A stretch of DNA of 64,000 nt from Sulfuricurvum sp. (GTDB lineage Bacteria > Campylobacterota > Campylobacteria > Campylobacterales > Sulfurimonadaceae). Every line of letters starts with the position of its first letter. Position 1 is the stretch's first letter. The translations under genes and the position numbers were made by a program. The DNA is taken from the NCBI GenBank assembly GCA_024637295.1, contig JAGXFL010000013.1:248001-312000 (forward strand), written 5' to 3'. Of the stretch, positions 30,467-39,359 are shown piece after piece. The notes below the pieces were generated by a model. That model saw only the letters and a list, made by a program, of their open reading frames with translations, was not told the origin of the DNA and ran no database searches.

Positions 30467-31335
30467 CACATCAAGCTGCCAAGCTCGAAGCATTGGTAAA
30501 TAAAAACAAGAGTACAACTCCTAAAAAAACCCGTTTTATTGCTATTACAAGCGGTAAAGGAGGGGTTGGCAAAAGTACGATCAGCTCCAATATGGCATAC
30601 ATGATGGCAAAACACGGATTGAAAGTCGGTATTTTCGATGCCGATATCGGTTTGGCGAATCTTGATGTCATGTTCAATGTTAAAATCAAAAAAAATATTT
30701 TACACGTTCTCAAAGGTGAAGCCACGGTCGAAGAGATATTGGTCCCAATAGAGAAAAATCTGGTATTGATCCCGGGAGAGAGCGGTGAAGAAATATTTAA
30801 ATATGCTTCATCGAGTATCTTCGAACGTTTTATGGGTGAAGCTCATATTTTGGATGATTTAGACGTATTGATCATCGATACGGGTGCGGGAATAGGGGAG
30901 CATACACAACTTTTTTTACGCTCATGTGATGATGTGATTGTTGTGACCGTTCCAGATCCTGCGGCGATTACAGATGCATATGCTACGATCAAAATAACCT
31001 CACGTCTTCGTGATGAGATTCATGTTATAATGAATCAGGTTCGCAATGACAAGGAAGCCGCTGCATTGTTTGAAAAAATACAAAAAGTTGCTCTTGTCAA
31101 CATTGGCGATAAATTGCGTTTAAACTATTTGGGACAGATATCCAATGACCCAAAAGTTGCGGTTAGTGTCAAAAAAAGGGCTTTGTTCGCACGAGAATTT
31201 CCTACTTCGAAACCGGCGACTGAATTAGAGATGATTGTGAAGCGTATAGCGAAGAAATTGGAACGAAATGTGCTAGTAAATCCCCAAGAGAGTGGATTGG
31301 GCGGATTGTTCAAGCGTTTAATGGAACACTTCTAA
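30463..31335 (+). CDS. flhG: MinD-like ATPase FlhG (YlxH)
   Basis: 'ITSGKGGVGKSTISSNMAYMMAKHG', follows flhF. Confidence 0.96.
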   Translation: MTHQAAKLEALVNKNKSTTPKKTRFIAITSGKGGVGKSTISSNMAYMMAKHGLKVGIFDADIGLANLDVMFNVKIKKNILHVLKGEATVEEILVPIEKNLVLIPGESGEEIFKYASSSIFERFMGEAHILDDLDVLIIDTGAGIGEHTQLFLRSCDDVIVVTVPDPAAITDAYATIKITSRLRDEIHVIMNQVRNDKEAAALFEKIQKVALVNIGDKLRLNYLGQISNDPKVAVSVKKRALFAREFPTSKPATELEMIVKRIAKKLERNVLVNPQESGLGGLFKRLMEHF

Positions 31336-31352
31336 TTTTATCAAGGCTGTTC

Positions 31353-31676
31353 ATGCGTGGTTCGAATTTTGTTGCTTTCTTGACGATACAAGGGTTTATC
31401 GCGGGTATCATATTTGGACTATTGCAATCAGACAGCGCTGAAGACTTTTTGATATACACACTCCTGATTTGTACATTTTTTTATCTTTTTGCACATCTGT
31501 GTGTGGGCTTTTATTTTCAGACATTGGGAGTTAAAACCGATGCGTTTGCGAAGCATTCGTATGAAAAAGGGCTGGATAATTACGTACGTGAGATTAATAG
31601 ACGTGAGCAGTTCATTGATGCGTATTATGCGCATAAAGACGAATTGTTGGGCGGCGATGAGAGGAGGAAGACATGA
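31353..31676 (+). CDS. Small membrane protein of the flhF-flhG-fliA operon, unknown function
   Basis: Two hydrophobic segments, 107 aa, overlaps fliA start. Confidence 0.8.
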   Translation: MRGSNFVAFLTIQGFIAGIIFGLLQSDSAEDFLIYTLLICTFFYLFAHLCVGFYFQTLGVKTDAFAKHSYEKGLDNYVREINRREQFIDAYYAHKDELLGGDERRKT

Positions 31677-32362
31677 GCGGTGCCGGTATTTATTCTCAAG
31701 AATTAAAGCACATTGAAGACCAGCTCGCATTGCAATATCTTCCTGCGGTTAAGGCGATGTCTTTTCGTCTAAAAGAGCGGTTACCCAGTTCGATTGATTA
31801 TATGGATTTATGTGCAATAGGAACTGAAGAGCTTGTAAAATTGGCACGTCGTTATGATGAAGTTCAAAATGACTCGTTTTGGGGATATGCCAAGACAAGA
31901 GTATACGGTGCCATGCTGGATTATTTACGTTCGTTGGATCTAGTCAGCCGATCAAGCCGAAGATTGATCAAAGAGATTGATCGGGCGATTGAGCGGTACT
32001 TATGTGAAAATGATACAGAACCTAGTGATCTTGAACTATCGGTTATCTTGGATATGGAAGTTGAAAAAATTCATGATGCGCGCCTTGCGTCCGATATATA
32101 CACAATATTACCGTTGGATGACCAGCTTGGAAATGAATTCGATGGTGGAACGCTGGAGCGGATGGAGTATGAAGAGCTTGTGGATGTCATCAAAGATATT
32201 CTTACTCAATTTGATGATCGTGAACAGATGATCATACAGTTGTATTATTTTGAAGAGCTGACACTCAAAGAGATTAGTGAGATTGTCAATATTACGGAAT
32301 CCCGAATTTCACAGATTCATAAATCGGTGATTCGGCGTATTAAAGAAGTGGTGGAGGGGTAG
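31673..32362 (+). CDS. fliA: Flagellar sigma factor FliA (sigma-28)
   Basis: 'YMDLCAIGTEELVKLARRYD', 'LTLKEISEIVNITESRISQIHKSVIRRIK'. Confidence 0.97.
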   Translation: MSGAGIYSQELKHIEDQLALQYLPAVKAMSFRLKERLPSSIDYMDLCAIGTEELVKLARRYDEVQNDSFWGYAKTRVYGAMLDYLRSLDLVSRSSRRLIKEIDRAIERYLCENDTEPSDLELSVILDMEVEKIHDARLASDIYTILPLDDQLGNEFDGGTLERMEYEELVDVIKDILTQFDDREQMIIQLYYFEELTLKEISEIVNITESRISQIHKSVIRRIKEVVEG

Positions 32363-32365
32363 AAG

Positions 32366-33466
32366 ATGGCAGATATTTTATCCCAAGAAGAGATTGATGC
32401 CCTCTTAGACGTTGTTGATGATGACGGTGATGTTGGCGGGCTAGAAGCAGAGGAGGAAAACAGTTTTTCCTCTCATCGTCAAATAACACTGTACGACTTT
32501 AAACGTCCTAATCGTGTATCTAAAGAGCAGCTTCGAGCATTTCGGGGAATACACGACAAGATGGCGCGCTCGATTTCTTCGCAGATCTCTTCCATTATGC
32601 GTTCCATTGTAGAGATACAGCTTCACTCAGTCGATCAGATGACCTATGGTGAATTTTTGATGTCACTACCCAATCCGACGAGTTTTAATGTCTTTTCGAT
32701 GAAGCCGCTGGAAGGTAACGGTGTTTTAGAGATTAACCCCTCTATCGCATTTCCGATGTTGGATCGTATTTTAGGGGGACGTGGAGAGCCATTTGAGGCT
32801 AGCCGAGAGTTCTCCGACATTGAGCTTTCTTTGTTTGAGACGATCTTGCGGGTAATGATGAATACATTGCGAGAAGCATGGGGACCGGTTACTGATCTCT
32901 ATCCGCAGATCGAATCCAAAGAGTCCAGCCCGAATGTTGTTCAGATCGTTGCCCAAAATGAGATTGTCGTCATGGTCGTCATGGAGATCATTATCGGGCA
33001 CAGTTCGGGTATGATGAATATTTGTTATCCGGTTATTGCGCTGGAACCTATCTTGCCAAAATTAGCAAGCCGGGATTTGATGCTTAATGAAACAAGTTCG
33101 AAAAAAAGCCGCAATCAAGAGTTACAAGTACTGTTGGGTGGAGCACATGTTAATTTTGAAGTCAATCTTGGAACGGCAGAGTTGACGTTGCAGGAGTTAT
33201 TAGACATTGAAGTGGGTGACATATTACGACTCAATGTTGCGGCCAATGATATTGTGAGTGTCAGTGTTGATGGAAAAGAGCGTTTTATTGCAGAGATGGG
33301 ACTACGCCGTTTCCGTAAGTCGGTTCAGATAACTCAAAAAATCGATACGGAAAAAGATGCTGTCAAGCGGGCGCTAAAAGAGTTTGAACTGAAGCGAAAA
33401 ATTCGTGCTGCCATGGCAAAAGAGATTGTAACTACAACTCAAGATGAGTTTGAAGAGGATGAGTAA
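32366..33466 (+). CDS. fliM: Flagellar motor switch protein FliM
   Basis: 'ILSQEEIDALLDVV', 'LYDFKRPNRVSKEQLRAF'. Confidence 0.98.
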   Translation: MADILSQEEIDALLDVVDDDGDVGGLEAEEENSFSSHRQITLYDFKRPNRVSKEQLRAFRGIHDKMARSISSQISSIMRSIVEIQLHSVDQMTYGEFLMSLPNPTSFNVFSMKPLEGNGVLEINPSIAFPMLDRILGGRGEPFEASREFSDIELSLFETILRVMMNTLREAWGPVTDLYPQIESKESSPNVVQIVAQNEIVVMVVMEIIIGHSSGMMNICYPVIALEPILPKLASRDLMLNETSSKKSRNQELQVLLGGAHVNFEVNLGTAELTLQELLDIEVGDILRLNVAANDIVSVSVDGKERFIAEMGLRRFRKSVQITQKIDTEKDAVKRALKEFELKRKIRAAMAKEIVTTTQDEFEEDE

Positions 33467-34332
33467 TGAGTGATTTTACAGGGCTATTTGCCCAGGAAGC
33501 AACGGCAACCATTGAAGGACTTACAGGGCAGGCTCCATCGGTAACCTTTAAAGAATCGGAAACTATTTCGATTGTTTCCAACGTTATCCCTCCTATCGCA
33601 TCAGTTCGATTGAGCTTCTCAGGTGCAGCATCAGGAAAAGGGATGATTCTGGTCCCTCCATCGCTTGCAACCGCTCTAGGAGATATGATGCTTGGCGGTG
33701 ACGGAGAGAGCAAAGAGGAGATGAATGACGAAGACCTTGATGCTCTAAAGGAGATCATTTCCAACATTACCGGTGCTATGAGTACGACTTTGTCATCTCA
33801 AAAAGAGTTACCGAAGTTGACAATTAAAACAGAAGATTCTCATTTTATTGCCGATAACGGTGATGTGGATTTGGATGCTTATGCTAAATTATTTGTTTTT
33901 ACATTTAGCTTAGGAAGTGTTAATTCCTTGATCATGTTTGCCGTTGATAAAACTATTATGGAAGCATTGGAAGGACCAAGTACGCCTGCTGTAACTATTG
34001 CAGCATCCAATACGACGTCCAGCAGTGAAAGTTCAGAAAGTTATGCACGTAAACTTGATGATGCAGAGATGAAAAATATTGCTCTTATTATGGACGTAAA
34101 GCTTCCTGTGCGTGTTCGAATCGGGAAGAAAAAAATGCTTTTGAAAGATGTTTTGAGTATGGATATCGGTTCCGTTATCGAACTTAATCAATTGGCCAAT
34201 GACCCTTTGGATATTTTAGTGGACGATAATGTAATTGCGCAAGGAGAAGTGGTTATTGTTGATGGAAACTTTGGGGTTCAGATAACATCCATTGGGACAA
34301 AACGCGACCGTCTTACGAAGTTAAAAGGATAA
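33466..34332 (+). CDS. fliY: Flagellar motor switch protein FliY
   Basis: CheC-like N-terminal module plus FliN-like C-terminus ('LPVRVRIGKKKMLLKDVLSMDIGSVIEL'). Confidence 0.95.
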   Translation: MSDFTGLFAQEATATIEGLTGQAPSVTFKESETISIVSNVIPPIASVRLSFSGAASGKGMILVPPSLATALGDMMLGGDGESKEEMNDEDLDALKEIISNITGAMSTTLSSQKELPKLTIKTEDSHFIADNGDVDLDAYAKLFVFTFSLGSVNSLIMFAVDKTIMEALEGPSTPAVTIAASNTTSSSESSESYARKLDDAEMKNIALIMDVKLPVRVRIGKKKMLLKDVLSMDIGSVIELNQLANDPLDILVDDNVIAQGEVVIVDGNFGVQITSIGTKRDRLTKLKG

Positions 34333-34335
34333 TCT

Positions 34336-35121
34336 ATGCCACACGGAAGAGCAAGAAAAAAAGAGTATTCAAGCAGCCGTTACGTCAAAGACATCAAGTC
34401 CGGTGACGTGTGGAGTGTTTTTAAAATCATTGCTGATTTCGTGCAAGGTTTTGATGAGCTTGGAGACTTAGGACCTTCTGTGACTATTTTTGGAAGTGCA
34501 CGCGTGGATGAAAACCATCCTTACTACACTCAAGCAAGACAGTTATCGAGTATGCTTGGCGAGCGCGGCTATAACATCATCACCGGAGGTGGACCGGGAG
34601 TTATGGAGGCGGCAAATCGCGGGGCATATGAACATGAAAACGTCGAATCCATCGGCTTGAACATCGAACTTCCCCAAGAGCAAGACCCTAACCCCTACAT
34701 AACCAAGGGACGCAGTTTTGATTATTTCTTTTCTCGCAAAGTGATGTTGGTCAAGTACTCGATGGCGTATGTCATTTTTCCGGGTGGATTTGGAACCCTG
34801 GATGAGATGTTTGAAGCGTTGACTTTGATCCAGACTCGTAAAGTATGGGGCGTACACCTCTTTGTCGTAGGGACTGAGTTTTATGCACCTCTTATGCAGT
34901 TTATCAAGGATAAGATGTTGGCAGAGGGGCTGATCGATGAAAAAGATTTAAAACTAATCACCCTCACTGATGATCTTGATTTTGTAGTGCATGAGATTGA
35001 AAAGTCATTGGTCGCACAGATGGCAACGCTGGAAAAAGAAGGTTTGGAAGATACGAAGTATTATAAGGTACTCTCCTCGTATTTTGACAATCGACCTATA
35101 TACAATGTGGATGAAGAATAA
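34336..35121 (+). CDS. LOG-family protein (TIGR00730-like)
   Basis: 'GGGPGVMEAANRGA', 'FPGGFGTLDEMFE'. Confidence 0.94.
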   Translation: MPHGRARKKEYSSSRYVKDIKSGDVWSVFKIIADFVQGFDELGDLGPSVTIFGSARVDENHPYYTQARQLSSMLGERGYNIITGGGPGVMEAANRGAYEHENVESIGLNIELPQEQDPNPYITKGRSFDYFFSRKVMLVKYSMAYVIFPGGFGTLDEMFEALTLIQTRKVWGVHLFVVGTEFYAPLMQFIKDKMLAEGLIDEKDLKLITLTDDLDFVVHEIEKSLVAQMATLEKEGLEDTKYYKVLSSYFDNRPIYNVDEE

Positions 35122-36140
35122 TGGCTAAAAAAGTATTGATCGGCATGAGCGGCGGAGTTGATTCGACTGTTTCGACATTGCTGTTAAAAGAACAAGGTTA
35201 CGAGGTGGAGGGAGTCTATATGAAACTCCATTCAAAGCCGGGTTATCATGAGATTCATCAAGCACGTGCACAAAAAGCGGCTGAGTTTGCTGGGGTTAAA
35301 CTGCATATTTTGGATTTACAAGAAAAATTTAACGAAAAAGTATTTACCCCTTTTATCCAAACCTATCAAGAGGGGAAAACCCCAAATCCATGTGCGCTGT
35401 GTAATCGTAATATAAAATTCGGGGCGATGGTAGATTTTGCGGATGAGATAGGAGCTCAATACGTGGCTACGGGGCATTATATACGCCATGACGGGCAGTA
35501 TTTGCTCCAAGCGCATGATGACACCAAAGATCAAAGCTATTTTCTTTTTTACATCAATCCGGCATTAGTACCGCGTTTGCTTTTCCCATTGGGGGAAAAA
35601 CACAAAGTGGATATCAAAGCGTACGCAGCAGGAATCCAAGGGTTAGAATCATTTGCATCACAGGGCGAGTCAAGTGAGATCTGTTTTGTAGAGACGACCT
35701 ATGCCGATGTATTAAAACCGTATGTGAATGTGGATCAAGAGGGAGAAGTGCTTGATCTAGATGGCAAGGTGGTCGGAAAACATAAAGGGTACATGCATTA
35801 CACCATCGGTAAACGTAAAGGATTTACGGTGAATGGTGCGCATGATCCTCATTTTGTGGTTGAGATTCGACCCAAGACAAATCAGATCGTGGTTGGTCCG
35901 CGTGAAGCATTAGAGTGTTATGAAGTTCAGCTGGAAAATGTCAATATGTTTGATAGCCGTACCCAGTTGGATTGTACCGTGAAGCTTCGCTATCGCACGG
36001 AAGCGGTCAATTGTCATGTTGTGATTCATGGTGATCATGCTACGGTCAAACTTGAAACTCCTGTTTTGGGTGTTGCTTCGGGACAAGCAGGGGTCTTTTA
36101 CGATGGCGACAAGCTTCTCGGTGGTGGCTGGATTGTTTAA
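35121..36140 (+). CDS. mnmA: tRNA-specific 2-thiouridylase MnmA
   Basis: 'IGMSGGVDSTVSTLLLKEQGYEVEGVYMK', 'NPCALCNRNIKFG', 'SSEICFV'. Confidence 0.98.
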   Translation: MAKKVLIGMSGGVDSTVSTLLLKEQGYEVEGVYMKLHSKPGYHEIHQARAQKAAEFAGVKLHILDLQEKFNEKVFTPFIQTYQEGKTPNPCALCNRNIKFGAMVDFADEIGAQYVATGHYIRHDGQYLLQAHDDTKDQSYFLFYINPALVPRLLFPLGEKHKVDIKAYAAGIQGLESFASQGESSEICFVETTYADVLKPYVNVDQEGEVLDLDGKVVGKHKGYMHYTIGKRKGFTVNGAHDPHFVVEIRPKTNQIVVGPREALECYEVQLENVNMFDSRTQLDCTVKLRYRTEAVNCHVVIHGDHATVKLETPVLGVASGQAGVFYDGDKLLGGGWIV

Positions 36141-37365
36141 TCCCAAGCAAAAGATCATTGCTGCAGGTATTATCGGAAACATCATTGAATATTACGATTT
36201 TGCACTCATCGGCTTTTTAGCTGTGATGATGGGAAATCTCTTCTTTCCTTCAACCAATCATTTTCTTTCACTGTTAGGTTCTTTTGGTGCATTTGCGGCA
36301 GGGATGGTAATGCGTCCGATAGGGGCAGCTATTTTTGGTCATATCGGTGATCGTGTAGGGCGAAGATTTGCGTTGATGAGTTCACTGGTCTTGATGGCGT
36401 TACCTACGTTTTTAATCGGTTTTTTACCTACCTATGCTCAAATTGGGATAATGGCACCGATTTTATTGGTAGTGTTGCGGATGGTCCAAGGGCTTTCTGT
36501 TGGGGGAGAATATGCCAGCTCGATTGTTTATCTTGTCGAACAGTCGGGTCCAAAGCGGCATAATCTGTATGGCTCGTTTGTCTCTGTAGGCGCTAAGATC
36601 GGTATGGCCCTTGGTTCAGGATTATGCGGAGCATTGTTATGGTATTTGGGTGAAGATGCTATGGGGCAATGGGGTTGGCGTATACCGTTTATCCTCAGTA
36701 TATTTATAGCAATGGCGGGTATCTATTTACGTCGTGGTCTGGTTGATGACTATCGGCCAAATGAAGAAAAAACGATCCCTATCGTTGCTATCTTTCGCGA
36801 TTATCGTAAAGTATTTGGACAGTTTTTGGCCGTTGCATCGATTGTCTGGATGTTTTATTATACACTTTTCATCTATTTACCTATTTGGCTGCAAGGCTAT
36901 ACCGGTTTGAGTAAAATGCAGTCGGGTCAGATCAATACTTTTTCGATAGTCATGGGGGTCGTTTTTATCCCGTTAATGGCTATGTTGGCCGATAAAATCG
37001 GATCCATACGAGTGATGAAAATAGCGGCGCTATCAACGGCAGTTACCATTTTTCCTCTTTTGTATGTCATGATTCACGGCGGGTTTATAGGTGCATTTAT
37101 AGCTACGTTTTTGATGGTTGTCTTACTATGTGCGTATCAAGCGCCTATTTTTGCCGCTACGGTTGAAGCAATAGACCATCATGGCTACCGTGCTTCGTTT
37201 ACCGCCCTTATCCTAGGAAGCGCTGCGGGCATTGTCGGTGGGATGACTCCGGCACTGATGACATCACTGGTAGAGCTGAGCCACAATGCGTATTCGCCGG
37301 CTTATATTATTGCAATTTCCTCACTAATCGCGTGGGGAGTACTGAAAAAAATCAAAGTACGCTGA
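36103..37365 (+). CDS. MFS transporter (metabolite:H+ symporter type)
   Basis: 'GNIIEYYDFALIG', 'GHIGDRVGRRFALM', 12-TM pattern; start ATG 36103. Confidence 0.9.
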   Translation: MATSFSVVAGLFNPKQKIIAAGIIGNIIEYYDFALIGFLAVMMGNLFFPSTNHFLSLLGSFGAFAAGMVMRPIGAAIFGHIGDRVGRRFALMSSLVLMALPTFLIGFLPTYAQIGIMAPILLVVLRMVQGLSVGGEYASSIVYLVEQSGPKRHNLYGSFVSVGAKIGMALGSGLCGALLWYLGEDAMGQWGWRIPFILSIFIAMAGIYLRRGLVDDYRPNEEKTIPIVAIFRDYRKVFGQFLAVASIVWMFYYTLFIYLPIWLQGYTGLSKMQSGQINTFSIVMGVVFIPLMAMLADKIGSIRVMKIAALSTAVTIFPLLYVMIHGGFIGAFIATFLMVVLLCAYQAPIFAATVEAIDHHGYRASFTALILGSAAGIVGGMTPALMTSLVELSHNAYSPAYIIAISSLIAWGVLKKIKVR

Positions 37366-37374
37366 TTAAAAATA

Positions 37375-37554
37375 CTATTTGTATTTTTTTTGCAACTCTT
37401 TTACTTTTTCAAAGCTCTCTTTTTGTGCCTCTACTATCTCATCAAACGCCAACCCCTTCATAACTGTTTTATAGAGATTTGGTTTGAATTTCTCCCAATT
37501 GTAAATCGTTTTTATATCTACGTTTAAATATCCCGCCATATCCCTTTTAGTCAT
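37375..37554 (-). CDS. 59-aa HTH-like small DNA-binding protein (absent from ORF track)
   Basis: Manual translation: MTKRDMAGYLNVDIKTIYNWEKFKPNLYKTVMKGLAFDEIVEAQKESFEKVKELQKKYK*. Confidence 0.7.
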   Translation of the reverse strand: MTKRDMAGYLNVDIKTIYNWEKFKPNLYKTVMKGLAFDEIVEAQKESFEKVKELQKKYK

Positions 37555-37676
37555 AAAATGTACCCTTTTTAAAGAGTAATTTACAAACCTATAGGCGATA
37601 AAACAACATTAGAATTATTACATGATTATGTATTTAACTAGGGAATAATTCTATATAAGTATAATCTGTTTTGCAA

Positions 37677-37692
37677 CTATTACTTGTAATAG
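37677..37692. promoter_or_regulatory. Palindromic operator-like site CTATTAC-TT-GTAATAG upstream of mod
   Basis: Perfect 7-bp arms, just downstream of TATAAT-like box at ~37660. Confidence 0.5.
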
Positions 37693-37718
37693 CAAAAAAT
37701 TAGGGAATAGTAATTTTT

Positions 37719-39359
37719 ATGTCCAAATATGAAAAATATACAAAAGAACAATTGATAGCAAAAATTAAACAATTTGAGTCGAAAAAAAATTATGGTCTTG
37801 TCTGGGATGATGAAAATGAGCCTGAAAAAGTAGTGATAGAATGTCAAAACAATATTCCTATTTTGAAAAAAATTGACAACAAAACGATACATACTAATAA
37901 AAACAAGCCCAATAATATTTTAATAGAGGGCGACAACTATCACGCATTACAAGTGCTAAACTACACCCATAAAGGGCAAATAGACGTAATATACATCGAC
38001 CCTCCTTACAATACAGGAAGTAAAGATTTTAAATATAACGATAGTTTTGTAGATAAAGAAGATGGATACAGGCACAGTAAATGGCTTAATTTTATGAGTA
38101 AAAGGCTCAAACTTGCTCACAATTTACTCAAAAACGATGGTGTGATTTTTATTAGTATTGATGATAATGAACAGGCGAGATTAAAAGTCCTTTGCGATGA
38201 AATATTTGGAGAAACTAATTTTGTTGCTCAATTTATTTGGCAGAAAAAAAAAGGTGGAGGGAACGACTCTAAGTATATTGCTACGGAACACGAATATGTT
38301 TTAATGTTTGCAAGAAGCAAAGACAATTTAAGCGGCTTATTGCAAAGTTATGATGAAGATTATGCAAAACGTTACAAAGAAGAAGACAAGGATGGAAGAT
38401 ATTACTGGGATACTTTCAAAAGAAAATCTGGAAAACAATATTATCCGATCACTTGCCCAGATGGGACAGTTTTAAAATATGACGAAAATGGAAACCCATT
38501 GAGCTGGCTAAGATCAGAGGCAAGGTTTTATCAAGATTTGACCGATGGAGAGGTTAAATTCGAGAAGAATAAAAATGGTTGGTCTGTTTTTTTTAAACAA
38601 AGAATGCCTGAAGGTAAAACACCAAGAAGTTTATTACTTGATTATGGAACAACAAGTAGTGGAAGTAATGAACTACTCGATCTTTTCAAACAAGAGGCGT
38701 TTCAAAATCCAAAACCATTAAAGTTATTAAAATATCTTGTAGAAATTGGAACAAGTAATAATGGTGTCATCCTTGACTTTTTCGCAGGTTCTGGAACAAC
38801 AGGTCATGCAGTTTTGGCATTAAACCAAGAAGATGGCGGCAACAGACAATTTATACTTTGCACCAACAATGAAAATGATATTTGCACCGAGGTAACCTAT
38901 CCACGGCTCAGTAAAGTGATAAACGGCTACAGCACTCCAAAAGGTATAGATGTGAGCGGACTTGCTGGAAATTTAGACTACTATAAAACTGACTTAGTAC
39001 CCACGGACGGTATTGCAAACATATCGGATACTACGCGAGAAGAACTTACCAAAAAAGCGGGGAATATGATAGCTATAAAAGAAAATACTCACGCTCTGGT
39101 AGAACTAAACGATTACTATCAAATATTTTCAAATAAAGCCTCGTCCAAACAAACAGCGATTTATTTTACCGAAGATTTAAGCCACTTTGACGAGCTTATA
39201 GAAAAAACAAAAGGACACAAAATAAAGCTTTATATTTTTTCATTTGGCAAAATTGATAAATCATCCTATAAATATTTAGGCAAAAACTTTGAGATAGAAG
39301 ACATCCCTGAGCCAATCATCGAAATATACAAAGAGATAAACAAAGAGGGTGTTTTATGA
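37719..39359 (+). CDS. Type III restriction-modification DNA methyltransferase (Mod)
   Basis: 'IYIDPPYNTGSKDFKYNDSF' and 'ILDFFAGSGTTGHAVL'. Confidence 0.95.
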   Translation: MSKYEKYTKEQLIAKIKQFESKKNYGLVWDDENEPEKVVIECQNNIPILKKIDNKTIHTNKNKPNNILIEGDNYHALQVLNYTHKGQIDVIYIDPPYNTGSKDFKYNDSFVDKEDGYRHSKWLNFMSKRLKLAHNLLKNDGVIFISIDDNEQARLKVLCDEIFGETNFVAQFIWQKKKGGGNDSKYIATEHEYVLMFARSKDNLSGLLQSYDEDYAKRYKEEDKDGRYYWDTFKRKSGKQYYPITCPDGTVLKYDENGNPLSWLRSEARFYQDLTDGEVKFEKNKNGWSVFFKQRMPEGKTPRSLLLDYGTTSSGSNELLDLFKQEAFQNPKPLKLLKYLVEIGTSNNGVILDFFAGSGTTGHAVLALNQEDGGNRQFILCTNNENDICTEVTYPRLSKVINGYSTPKGIDVSGLAGNLDYYKTDLVPTDGIANISDTTREELTKKAGNMIAIKENTHALVELNDYYQIFSNKASSKQTAIYFTEDLSHFDELIEKTKGHKIKLYIFSFGKIDKSSYKYLGKNFEIEDIPEPIIEIYKEINKEGVL

